64,000 nucleotides of DNA from Paenibacillus plantarum (GTDB lineage Bacteria > Bacillota > Bacilli > Paenibacillales > NBRC-103111): positions 107,781 through 171,780 of the forward strand of contig NZ_WHNY01000028.1 of assembly GCF_013141695.1 (NCBI RefSeq). The letters are read 5' to 3'. Below the pieces are notes generated by a model. It did no database searches. It saw only the letters and a program-made list of their open reading frames with translations, and was not told the DNA's origin. The position numbers were made by a program, and so were the translations under genes. Below are positions 44,172-52,027 of the stretch, in pieces; the first letter of the stretch is position 1; every line of letters starts with the position of its first letter.

Positions 44172-44192
44172 ATTGTTTAATTATTAGACAAT
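44172..44192 (+). promoter_or_regulatory. 21-bp palindrome before marR, candidate MarR operator
   Basis: ATTGTTTAAT-T-ATTAGACAAT is symmetric except at one pair and lies about 27 bp before the TTG start, 10 bp before the Shine-Dalgarno. Size and AT-rich dyad form fit MarR-family operators. Autoregulation of the marR-transporter pair is inferred. Confidence 0.6.
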
Positions 44193-44219
44193 TCTAACAA
44201 TTTATAAGGAGGTTATGAC

Positions 44220-44648
44220 TTGGAAGATGAATTGACTGAATATACCAATCGCTTCCGAACAACATTTGAGTTGGCTCACCGCAAAATCAGTCAAACCGTG
44301 CTCGCGGAATTGAATTCCGAGCTTACGGCTCCTCAAATATTCATGTTAGCGATGATCTCGAAGGAAAACACACCGAAGCAATCACATCTTGCCGATAAAT
44401 TGGGTGTTAAACCAAGTGCGATTACGGTCATGATTGATCGACTTGTCCAAAGTGGGCATGTTATACGTAAGCACCATGAGACGGACCGTCGTATTGTTCT
44501 GGTTGAAAATACAGCAGAAGGATCCGCAGTACTTGCTCAAGCCAACGAAGTTCAGAAGAAAGTAATTGCCCGTGGATTATCAAAGCTTCCTCCGGATGAA
44601 CTTCATATTTTCGTAAGTGCATTCGAAAAATTAACTTCATTTTATTAA
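44220..44648 (+). CDS. MarR-family transcriptional regulator
   Basis: 142 aa from a TTG start with AAGGAGG eight bases upstream; the nearer ATG is out of frame. Winged-helix MarR fold: APQIFMLAMISKENTPKQSH, recognition helix region LGVKPSAITVMIDRLVQSG and wing IRKHHETDRRIVLVENTAEG. Such dimers are released from DNA by small aromatic compounds or drugs. A major-facilitator drug exporter follows 27 bp later on the same strand, the usual repressor-pump pairing; two palindromes in its leader are candidate operators. Confidence 0.88.
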   Translation: MEDELTEYTNRFRTTFELAHRKISQTVLAELNSELTAPQIFMLAMISKENTPKQSHLADKLGVKPSAITVMIDRLVQSGHVIRKHHETDRRIVLVENTAEGSAVLAQANEVQKKVIARGLSKLPPDELHIFVSAFEKLTSFY

Positions 44649-44675
44649 TTTCATTACAACATAGGAGTGATACAC

Positions 44676-46322
44676 ATGGAAAATATTCAAAAAGCAGCGC
44701 CTAAGGATGTCTCCGAAGCAGCTGCACCTGAGCTCAAAAATAGGGGGCTCCTCCTCACCGGTTTGATCATTGCCATGCTCTTCGGAGCCTTGGACGGTAC
44801 GATCGTAGGAACAGCAATGCCGCGTATCGTCGGTGAATTCGGTGGACTCGGACTGATGACCTGGTTAACGACAGCATACATGCTGACTTCCACGGTTATC
44901 GTACCCATCGCTGGTAAACTGGCTGATTTAATGGGCCGCCGCGTCATTTATGTAACAGGACTCATCATCTTCATCGTAGCTTCAGCGCTTTGCGGAATGT
45001 CTCAGAATATGACTGAACTTATTTTGTTCCGCGGACTGCAAGGTCTTGGTGGTGGTATCATGATGCCAATGGCCATGATTATTATCGGGGATTTATTTAC
45101 AGGTAAACAGCGTGCCAAATGGCAAGGTGTTTTCGGAGCGATCTTTGGTTTATCCTCCGTTATCGGGCCGCAAGTTGGTGGCTGGATCGTAGATGCTTGG
45201 GACTGGCGTTGGGTATTCTATATCAACCTGCCTGTTGGTATTCTAGCTGTTATTCTTATCTCTATTGCCTTACCGAAGCATAAATCAGTAGGAAAAGTTA
45301 AGTTCGATGTACCAGGTATCGTCACGATGATTGTCGGTGTAGTGAGTTTACTTCTTGCTCTCACATTTGGCGGTAGTGAGTATGCTTGGGGCTCTTGGCA
45401 AATTATTGGTCTGTTCATACTAGCTGTCGTATCATTAGTTTCGTTCGTCTTCATTGAAAGTAAAGCACAAGAACCAATCCTTCCAGTTCGTTTGTTCAAA
45501 AATAGAACCTTCTCCACCATAAATGGCGTAGGCTTCCTGATGGCGGTTGGCATGTTCGGTGCTATTATGTTCGTTCCTCTCTTCATGCAAGGGATTGTCG
45601 GTATTAGCGCGTCCGCTTCTGGAACTGTCATGACACCGCTCATGATTACAATGATTGCTGCCAGCGTCGCTTCAGGCCAATTAATTGATAAGATTGGTGT
45701 TCGCAGACAAATGCTCATCGGTATGATTGTCATGGCTGTTGGCTTTGTTTTACTTAGCACAATGGGTATTTCTACAACGAAGTTGATAGCTTCTAGCTAC
45801 ATGGTTCTACTTGGTTTAGGAATGGGGCTTGTCATGCCAATTCTGACACTCGCTTTACAAGAAAGCTTCCCGAAATCGGAGCTTGGTGTTGTAACGTCTT
45901 CCAGCCAATTTTTCCGTCAAATCGGTGGTACCTTCGGGATGACGATTCTCGGCGCCATTATGAATCATAAATCAACCGTTTTACTTGAACAAAATCTAGA
46001 GCCAGTAGTGAAACAGTTCCCCGCGGAAGTAGGGAGCCCGTTAATTGATATGATCCATAAGAACCCGCAGTCGCTTTACTCCTCCCTATTAAGTCCTGAG
46101 GCGTTGGCCAAATTGCCAAAAGAATTAGTGGAGAAGTTGCCAATCATTAAAGATGCGCTTGTTGCCTCTCTCCATCAAGTGTTTATCTACGGTCTGGTAT
46201 TCGTGCTACTCGGCGCGGTCCTTACGCTATTCGTTGGGAACATTAAGCTTTCCGACCGTAAAAAGAAAAAAGAAGATGACGGTGAAGATGAGAACCAGGT
46301 TTCTCCTCATCTTGCTCATTGA
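44676..46322 (+). CDS. DHA2-type (EmrB/QacA) multidrug MFS exporter
   Basis: 548 aa, about fourteen hydrophobic segments. DHA2 motifs: LDGTIVGTAMPRIVGEFGG (motif D1), GKLADLMGRRVIYVTGL (motif A), RGLQGLGGGIMMPMAM and VIGPQVGGWIVDAWDWRWVF (motif C). Exports drugs by proton antiport. ATG at 44676 has AGGAG eight bases upstream; a GTG three codons earlier is too near it. The C-terminal tail is very acidic and basic (RKKKKEDDGEDENQ). Probably controlled by the MarR protein upstream. Confidence 0.92.
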   Translation: MENIQKAAPKDVSEAAAPELKNRGLLLTGLIIAMLFGALDGTIVGTAMPRIVGEFGGLGLMTWLTTAYMLTSTVIVPIAGKLADLMGRRVIYVTGLIIFIVASALCGMSQNMTELILFRGLQGLGGGIMMPMAMIIIGDLFTGKQRAKWQGVFGAIFGLSSVIGPQVGGWIVDAWDWRWVFYINLPVGILAVILISIALPKHKSVGKVKFDVPGIVTMIVGVVSLLLALTFGGSEYAWGSWQIIGLFILAVVSLVSFVFIESKAQEPILPVRLFKNRTFSTINGVGFLMAVGMFGAIMFVPLFMQGIVGISASASGTVMTPLMITMIAASVASGQLIDKIGVRRQMLIGMIVMAVGFVLLSTMGISTTKLIASSYMVLLGLGMGLVMPILTLALQESFPKSELGVVTSSSQFFRQIGGTFGMTILGAIMNHKSTVLLEQNLEPVVKQFPAEVGSPLIDMIHKNPQSLYSSLLSPEALAKLPKELVEKLPIIKDALVASLHQVFIYGLVFVLLGAVLTLFVGNIKLSDRKKKKEDDGEDENQVSPHLAH

Positions 46323-46365
46323 AAAAAGCTCCCTTCCTCTAAATGAGGTTGGGAGCTTCTTTTCT
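46322..46365. terminator. Bidirectional terminator between the drug exporter and signal peptidase genes
   Basis: AAGCTCCC (46326-46333) and GGGAGCTT (46351-46358) with inner CCTC/GAGG pairing; T-runs on both strands (TTCTTTTC on plus, TTTTTTC on minus). It separates two convergent genes. Confidence 0.9.
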
Positions 46366-46366
46366 C

Positions 46367-46909
46367 TTAATCAATTGTCCCGATCTGGCTCAGAGGGAAA
46401 ATGCGAAATACGGCTTTGCCGATAATATCTTTTTCAGCTACAAAAGGTGTTGCCGGCCACAAATGAGAATCATAGCTTTCGTTGCGATTATCGCCTAAGA
46501 AGAAGTATTTTCCTTCGGGCACAGTTACTTGATGGAACGTATACGTCATAGGCGCTTGGATATAGGGCTCGTCTACCTTCGCTCCGTTCCTATATAAAGC
46601 TCCATCTTTGACCTCAATCGTATCACCAGGCAATCCAATCAGACGCTTCACATAGCGATCTTCATTCCCCTCGATTGGCGGCCAAAACACAACGATATCG
46701 CCGAATTCGAAGTCGGTTAAAGGCTTCATTTTCTCAACAATCAGCTCATCTTTTAATTGAATAGTAGGCAGCATGGAACCTGTTGGAACTGTCATTGCTT
46801 GAGCAACATAGGTATTGACGACAAGCGCGATAATAATGGCAAACGCTATAGTAGGCACCCATTCTTTCAATAGGCCTAGCACATATTTTTTGAACAATAG
46901 AAACAACAT
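46367..46909 (-). CDS. sipS: Type I signal peptidase (SipS/LepB)
   Basis: 180 aa. One N-terminal membrane anchor (WVPTIAFAIIIALVVNTYVA), then the catalytic Ser45 in TVPTGSMLPTI and general-base Lys88 in EDRYVKRLIGLPGD, plus FLGDNRNESYDSH. Cleaves signal peptides of secreted proteins on the outer face. The ribosome site before the ATG is weak and very close (AAAGG directly before), so a slightly later TTG could be used. Stop adjoins the bidirectional terminator. Confidence 0.92.
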   Translation of the reverse strand: MLFLLFKKYVLGLLKEWVPTIAFAIIIALVVNTYVAQAMTVPTGSMLPTIQLKDELIVEKMKPLTDFEFGDIVVFWPPIEGNEDRYVKRLIGLPGDTIEVKDGALYRNGAKVDEPYIQAPMTYTFHQVTVPEGKYFFLGDNRNESYDSHLWPATPFVAEKDIIGKAVFRIFPLSQIGTID

Positions 46910-47035
46910 CCTTTCGCCTTAAATTATTCCTATTTACACAGTAACCCATTTATGAAAAGCTTACATTAAGGTGAGATAAAATAAAATGTTGTTGTATAAT
47001 GAATTTGGATACCCTATATAAGGAGAGTGCTACAC

Positions 47036-47956
47036 ATGAAATTTCGTAGACTTGGCAAAACAGATCTGAAAGTTTCCATCGTTGGTGTTGGTACTTGGCA
47101 ATTCGGCGGTGAATGGGGATTAACCTATACACAAGCAGAAGCAGACGCGATTTTGGATCAAGCTGCTGAGCTTGGTATCAACTTAATAGATACGGCAGAA
47201 TGCTATGGAGATCATCTTTCCGAGTCATTCATCGGTAATTACTTATCCCGCCGCGATCGCGATAAGTGGGTTGTAGCGACGAAGTTCGGTCATCATTTCC
47301 ATGATTTATTCACACGCACTGATGAGTTTAGCGCTGAATCCGTCATCAAGCAGCTGGACGCATCTCTACAAGCTTTACATACGGACTATATTGACTTATA
47401 CCAATTCCATTCCGGACCTGATGCTTTATTCGATAATGATGATCTATGGACGACCTTAGATAAACAAGTACAAGCTGGCAAAATCCGTCACCTAGGCACG
47501 TCGATCGGCAGCAATGCCAATATCCATCAGACTGCCGCTTCTACGAAGGTGAATTCCAAAGCAATTCAAGTTGTCTACAACCGTCTGGATCGCGCGCCGG
47601 AAGATCAGGTTTTCCAATCTTGTATCGATCAAGACCTCGGCGTACTCGCACGTGTACCGTTAGCCAGTGGCTATCTCAGCGGTAAATATAAGCCAGGTGC
47701 TGTATTTAGCAACACGGACGTTCGTCATCGTCACGATGCTGACAGCGTGAGACATAAGCTAGAGGAAGTTCAGCGCATTCAGCAAAACGAAGTGCCTGAA
47801 GGCATGGATATGGCCAAGTGGGCATTGGCTTGGTGCTTGAAGCATGACGCGGTTACATCCGTTATTCCAGGCTGCAAAAACCCTGAGCAAGTCATTGCGA
47901 ATGCAGCTGCGACAGAGCTGATCAGCGACAATCATCCGCAGGCTTGGAAAGCCTAG
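47036..47956 (+). CDS. Aldo/keto reductase
   Basis: 306 aa (beta/alpha)8 NADPH-dependent oxidoreductase. Catalytic Asp and Tyr in LIDTAECYGDHLSE, Lys in WVVATKFGHHFHD, and His in YIDLYQFHSGPDAL give the usual tetrad; the cofactor end is SVIPGCKNPEQVIANA. ATG at 47036 follows AGGAG; a GTG three codons upstream is too near. A TATAAT box at 46995-47000 may be its promoter. Substrate unknown; resembles the YhdN/IolS-type general stress reductases. Confidence 0.88.
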   Translation: MKFRRLGKTDLKVSIVGVGTWQFGGEWGLTYTQAEADAILDQAAELGINLIDTAECYGDHLSESFIGNYLSRRDRDKWVVATKFGHHFHDLFTRTDEFSAESVIKQLDASLQALHTDYIDLYQFHSGPDALFDNDDLWTTLDKQVQAGKIRHLGTSIGSNANIHQTAASTKVNSKAIQVVYNRLDRAPEDQVFQSCIDQDLGVLARVPLASGYLSGKYKPGAVFSNTDVRHRHDADSVRHKLEEVQRIQQNEVPEGMDMAKWALAWCLKHDAVTSVIPGCKNPEQVIANAAATELISDNHPQAWKA

Positions 47957-47980
47957 AGAAGAGGAAGGACTGACTTCGCC

Positions 47981-48934
47981 ATGCCTCACCAACAGCACGA
48001 TGAAACCTGGAAGAAGCTTCATAGCCACATCGACGAATGGGTTGCTGTTAGTACAACGCATACGTCAGAAGGTCATGTCGCTTCCTATATCCCTGAGCTG
48101 GCTAATGCTTCTGGGGATATTCTCGGTATATGCATCATGGATAGCGAAGGGCAAACTATCCTATCCGGTGATTCTGACTTTCGCTTCACCTTGCAAAGTA
48201 TTTCGAAAGTTTTTTCACTCATTCTTGCGCTCATGGATAATGGCGAAGACGTTGTATTCTCCAAAGTTGGGATGGAGCCGACTGGCGATGACTTCAACTC
48301 GATGCTGAAGCTCGAGCTTATCGAGCCAGGCATCCCTTTCAATCCGCTCATTAATGCGGGAGCGATTGCGATCTCTTCTTTAATCGCAGGGAATAGCACG
48401 GATGAACAGGTTGATCGGATCTTGCATTTTTTCAGAGATATTGCGGATAACCCTTCGCTCTCCATTAATCAAAATGTGTTCAAATCCGAGTCAGATACCG
48501 CTCACCGCAATCGGTCTTTAGCTTATTTTCTTAAGGATAACGGTGTCTTGGACAAGGAAGTGGATGATGTCCTTCGTGTGTACTTCAGTCACTGCTCTAT
48601 CGAGGTGAATTGCACGGATTTAGCCAGAATGGCCCTCGTACTCGCGCATAACGGCGTAGATCCGATCCGCAAGCAACGTCTCATTCCGCGGCGCTTCGTG
48701 CAAATTGCTAAGACCTTCATGTTCACCTGCGGGATGTACAATGCCTCTGGCGAATTCGCCATGAATGTCGGACTGCCTGCGAAGAGCGGCGTGTCCGGCA
48801 GCATCCTGACGATGGTGCCAGGGCAATACGGCATCGGCATCGTTGGACCCGCACTGAACCGTAAAGGCAACAGCACAGCAGGTGTGCATCTGCTTGGCAT
48901 TCTGTCGCAGGAGTTCGACTGGAGCATGTTTTAA
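47981..48934 (+). CDS. glsA: Glutaminase (serine beta-lactamase-like fold)
   Basis: 317 aa. Hydrolyses glutamine to glutamate and ammonia. The nucleophile motif S-x-x-K appears in FTLQSISKVFSLILAL, followed by EPTGDDFNSMLKLE, NPLINAGAIAISSLI, NVFKSESDTAHRNRSLA and the end SGVSGSILTMVPGQYGIGI, all family hallmarks. It begins 25 bp after the aldo/keto reductase gene on the same strand and probably shares its transcript. GGAAGG is about 14 bp before the ATG, a rather long spacing. Confidence 0.94.
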   Translation: MPHQQHDETWKKLHSHIDEWVAVSTTHTSEGHVASYIPELANASGDILGICIMDSEGQTILSGDSDFRFTLQSISKVFSLILALMDNGEDVVFSKVGMEPTGDDFNSMLKLELIEPGIPFNPLINAGAIAISSLIAGNSTDEQVDRILHFFRDIADNPSLSINQNVFKSESDTAHRNRSLAYFLKDNGVLDKEVDDVLRVYFSHCSIEVNCTDLARMALVLAHNGVDPIRKQRLIPRRFVQIAKTFMFTCGMYNASGEFAMNVGLPAKSGVSGSILTMVPGQYGIGIVGPALNRKGNSTAGVHLLGILSQEFDWSMF

Positions 48935-48963
48935 CGCTTTTAACGCAGCTACCTCCATGCGTA

Positions 48964-49012
48964 CAAAAAGAACCTTCCCTTCTGATTATCTTCAGTCGCA
49001 GGGAAGGTTCTT
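48964..49012. terminator. Bidirectional terminator after glsA
   Basis: AAGAACCTTCCC (48968-48979) and GGGAAGGTTCTT (49001-49012), 12 bp perfect, with a T-run on the minus side. Lies between convergent glsA and the 61-aa gene. Confidence 0.88.
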
Positions 49013-49042
49013 ACTTATGTGTATGTGTAATGTTGTATACCC

Positions 49043-49228
49043 TTATTGCATCGATCTCTTGATTCGTTGTAGGGCTTCTATCAATTCATCAACTTCATGC
49101 TCATTCAATCGAATCGTCACATAGTTCGGCGAAATGCCGCCGTCATTGATTTCAATTAGAGCTGAATCATCTTTGTCATCGAGTTTAACAGAAAGATGGT
49201 CTTTATCTAGGATTTGAACCCAAGCCAT
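49043..49228 (-). CDS. Small conserved acidic protein of unknown function, 61 aa
   Basis: MAWVQILDKDHLSVKLDD..., predicted beta strands followed by a C-terminal helix (EHEVDELIEALQRIKRSM). AGGAGG sits five to six bases before the ATG, a strong site, and a terminator follows. No family recognised with certainty; the layout (short beta-sheet then helix) is common in small Bacillales proteins of the YkzF/DUF type. Confidence 0.6.
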   Translation of the reverse strand: MAWVQILDKDHLSVKLDDKDDSALIEINDGGISPNYVTIRLNEHEVDELIEALQRIKRSMQ

Positions 49229-49266
49229 GGTTATCCTCCTCGCATAGTCAATCTACCTTTTCAAAC

Positions 49267-50919
49267 TTAATACACAATGAAGTCTTTGGTATACACCGTC
49301 TCATTATCTTCTGTATCCATGACGCGCATTTCTAACTCCCAATTGCCAATAAAAGGCAGGTAAGGCCCTTCCGATTTGTAACTAAATTTAGCAAAACCGT
49401 AGGACTCCTCTTCCTTATTATCTGTATAGATCGTTAACGGGATAGAAATCGGTGCAATCTCTTTATCATCCTTATTATGCAAAATCAAAAGAACCTGCTT
49501 AGGTTGACCTGATTTTTCAGGCAGCCATACTTTGGCGACGAAGTTGTTATTTCCTGGAATTTTAGGCGTAATATCGACCGAAACATGGACCTTTTCTCCC
49601 ATCTGATGCCACTGAAGCGGCTCATTCGCAGGAATTGGTGCCATATACGTAAGCAGTCCGACAAGCACAACAATGATGACCATTAGGGATAGATCTAGCT
49701 TGACCCAAACGATCGATTGATTGACTTGCTTCTTGCGTAGGAAGAGTCGAATCACGAACCCCAGCACGGCCACAAGCACCACTACGCCTACCTTCACAAG
49801 CAGGAGAATTCCCCACGTTGTGTAAGTCAAGTAACGCAGACTCGGTAAGAATAGCAAAACTGACAGGATCCCTGAAACGGTTAAAACAACAATCGAGATC
49901 AGTGCAAATTTGGAAAACTTCTGCATGTAACTTCCCAGACCCGTCTTGTTATGGCGCCATTTCACATACAGCAGAATTAATCCGCCAACCCAACAAGCTG
50001 CGGCTACAAGATGAATAAAATCGAGCCCAATCGTCGCCCACAGAGGTGAGAAGGAGGCTGCGTGGCCGCTGAAGCTTTTGACTGCCAGAAGAGCCAAAGC
50101 CCAACTCACATCCAACCATGCCGCCCTGCCCAGTATTACAAAGCCTATGAATGATAAGACGAGTAGCAGTACCCAAGATATCCCGATATTGGTCGCGCTC
50201 AGCAGCTGCCATATTTCATCCACACCACCGCCGCCCAATAGATCCTCAATATGAGTGAAAATGAGCAGTAATAGGGCAACAATATGACCGCGTTGAAGAT
50301 TGAGCGACCAACTTGAGACCGATTTCTGAGCTTCCTCACCTTGGGTTCTCACCAATCGTAACCAGAATGCCCAACCCGTCAAGGCCAGCAGCATCAGAAA
50401 CCATAAGCCGCGGGAAGCGTATTGCAGGAGCCCCTTGGTCGTCAGTGGTCCTGCGCTGTGATCGTGTCCTGAATGAGCGGATGGTACATCGAGTAGATCT
50501 TCCTGAGGCGGATTCCCAACCGTGATCGGATAACTTCCACCCACAGGATGACCATCCGCTGAGATGACGTGATAACTAATCAAATACACACCTTCTGCCA
50601 GCTTCGGCACATCCAGCTTGATACCCATTTGATCCTTATTCATCATCGCTTTGCGATTCGTTACTTCCGCTCCGCTATGATCATAAACCTTAATATAAAA
50701 GAGTCCGCTGTCTAATTGTTCATTGAACGTGACGGACACCACAGCTGGCGAGCTTTCAAGCTTTGCTCCCGCTTCTGGTGTCGCTTCAACTAGTGAAGCA
50801 TGCGCAGAGACGGATTGGGGCGCAAGGACAGCACTCATCAGCATGATCGCTAACACAGTAATCACGCCTAGCGGCAGCCGCAGGAACCACATTTTACTTC
50901 GTTGATGTAATATTCCCAT
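49267..50919 (-). CDS. CopC-CopD fusion copper protein (YcnJ-like)
   Basis: 550 aa. A signal peptide ends in SVSAHASLVEATPEAGA, so the first mature residues include the copper-ligand His of CopC; the second ligand region is HVISADGHPVGGSYPITVG. A His-rich linker (SAHSGHDHSAG) leads to a CopD-type membrane domain of about eight segments (residues about 170-440) and a C-terminal beta domain. B. subtilis YcnJ of the same layout imports copper. AGAGGG precedes the ATG. The DUF2203 gene lies 10 bp upstream on the same strand, so the two are likely cotranscribed. Confidence 0.87.
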   Translation of the reverse strand: MGILHQRSKMWFLRLPLGVITVLAIMLMSAVLAPQSVSAHASLVEATPEAGAKLESSPAVVSVTFNEQLDSGLFYIKVYDHSGAEVTNRKAMMNKDQMGIKLDVPKLAEGVYLISYHVISADGHPVGGSYPITVGNPPQEDLLDVPSAHSGHDHSAGPLTTKGLLQYASRGLWFLMLLALTGWAFWLRLVRTQGEEAQKSVSSWSLNLQRGHIVALLLLIFTHIEDLLGGGGVDEIWQLLSATNIGISWVLLLVLSFIGFVILGRAAWLDVSWALALLAVKSFSGHAASFSPLWATIGLDFIHLVAAACWVGGLILLYVKWRHNKTGLGSYMQKFSKFALISIVVLTVSGILSVLLFLPSLRYLTYTTWGILLLVKVGVVVLVAVLGFVIRLFLRKKQVNQSIVWVKLDLSLMVIIVVLVGLLTYMAPIPANEPLQWHQMGEKVHVSVDITPKIPGNNNFVAKVWLPEKSGQPKQVLLILHNKDDKEIAPISIPLTIYTDNKEEESYGFAKFSYKSEGPYLPFIGNWELEMRVMDTEDNETVYTKDFIVY

Positions 50920-50929
50920 TCGTATCCCT

Positions 50930-51334
50930 CTAATCCGCTATCGGTCTACGACCAGCAAAACCATCTTGCTCGCCGTGATAATAACGAATCTTATCCTCTC
51001 CTTGCTTCCAACACAGCAACACTTCTTGTCCATTCATGAACGCCGGGAAATCAACAAGTCCCGTATCGATATCCTTCAGCTCAATGCCCGTCTTTTGAAA
51101 GCTTTGAATGAGTCCACGCGCTTCAATTTGAAGAAATTCAAGCGCAGCTTCCATAACGAAAAAGGGATCCTTCTCCGTGCTAGGCTTTTCCGCATATTCA
51201 TTCTTCTTATGGCGTAACTCCATATATTTGTCCTCAAATTCACGCTTCAAGGCTTGCATCTTCTTCAATTCCTGATCAACAAATGGCAATAAATGATTGG
51301 CCTCTTCCAAAGAGAACCATCTCTTCTCCGACAT
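50930..51334 (-). CDS. DUF2203-family protein
   Basis: 134 aa. Begins RWFSLEEANHLLPFVDQELK, has a central helical coiled region, and ends GIELKDIDTGLVDFPAFMNG, EVLLCWKQGEDKIRYYHG and GFAGRRPI: this is the conserved DUF2203 pattern. No function is known for the family. It precedes the CopC-CopD gene by 10 bp. Confidence 0.82.
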   Translation of the reverse strand: MSEKRWFSLEEANHLLPFVDQELKKMQALKREFEDKYMELRHKKNEYAEKPSTEKDPFFVMEAALEFLQIEARGLIQSFQKTGIELKDIDTGLVDFPAFMNGQEVLLCWKQGEDKIRYYHGEQDGFAGRRPIAD

Positions 51335-51389
51335 AACGCACCTCCATATCCTTTATTTTAGCAAAAAAATAAACGAACTACGAATCCCA

Positions 51390-51878
51390 CTAATCCGTCT
51401 CAGCCTTAACATGAGAGTGATGATGCCCATGATGATGGCTGTGTCCATGACTTTGACTATGCTCGTCCACATGTGTAACAGACAGCTCTGCGTAAGCAAC
51501 ACCTTTTAACACTTGTATGCGCTGCTGCAGCTCCCGAAGCTTCTGAACTTCACCGCGCACGACGAGTATTTCCAAGCATTGCTGATGGTTTAAATGGATA
51601 TGCATCGTTGAAATGATGGCATGATGATAGTCATGCTGAAGATCCATTAAGGTGATCGGCAAATCACGGCTATCGTGGTCATATACCATAACAATGGTGC
51701 CCGCGACCATTTCTGTTGGCTGCATACTGCTTGAGGTCAAAAGCGCCTTGCGTGCCAGATCACGAATCGCCTCCGAGCGATTATCATACCCTTGTAAGGA
51801 AATTAACCGGTCGAATTGCTCGATTAGAGACTGCGGCATCGAAATTCCAAAACGTACCAGATTGTCTTTATCCGACAT
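51390..51878 (-). CDS. nikR: NikR-type nickel-responsive regulator with His-rich tail
   Basis: 162 aa from ATG 51878 (AGGAG nine bases upstream); an in-frame ATG at 51914 lacks a site. Ribbon-helix-helix N-terminus (LVRFGISMPQSLIEQFDRLI, NRSEAIRDLARKAL) and ACT-like nickel domain with the canonical ligands: HDYHHA and H-I-H-x5-C in MHIHLNHQQCLE. The C-terminal tail has about ten histidines (SHGHSHHHGHHHSH), absent from ordinary NikR, and could bind extra metal. No nickel transporter or urease genes adjoin, so the regulon is elsewhere. Confidence 0.9.
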   Translation of the reverse strand: MSDKDNLVRFGISMPQSLIEQFDRLISLQGYDNRSEAIRDLARKALLTSSSMQPTEMVAGTIVMVYDHDSRDLPITLMDLQHDYHHAIISTMHIHLNHQQCLEILVVRGEVQKLRELQQRIQVLKGVAYAELSVTHVDEHSQSHGHSHHHGHHHSHVKAETD

Positions 51879-51996
51879 GCATCTTGCTCCTTCATCTGTA
51901 TCTTCGTCTATCATTCTACTGTATCAGAAAGTGCTGGAGTCGCAAACCTCATTGAAGGGAAATTGAACCACCGACAGCTTACATATGGCGAAAAAG

Positions 51997-52026
51997 CAAA
52001 AAAAGGAGAGGACATGTCCCTCCTTT
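51997..52026 (-). terminator. Intrinsic terminator of the GGDEF protein gene
   Basis: On the minus strand AGGAGGGAC-AT-GTCCTCTCCT forms a stem with one mismatch, followed by TTTTTTT. Confidence 0.85.
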
Positions 52027-52027
52027 T

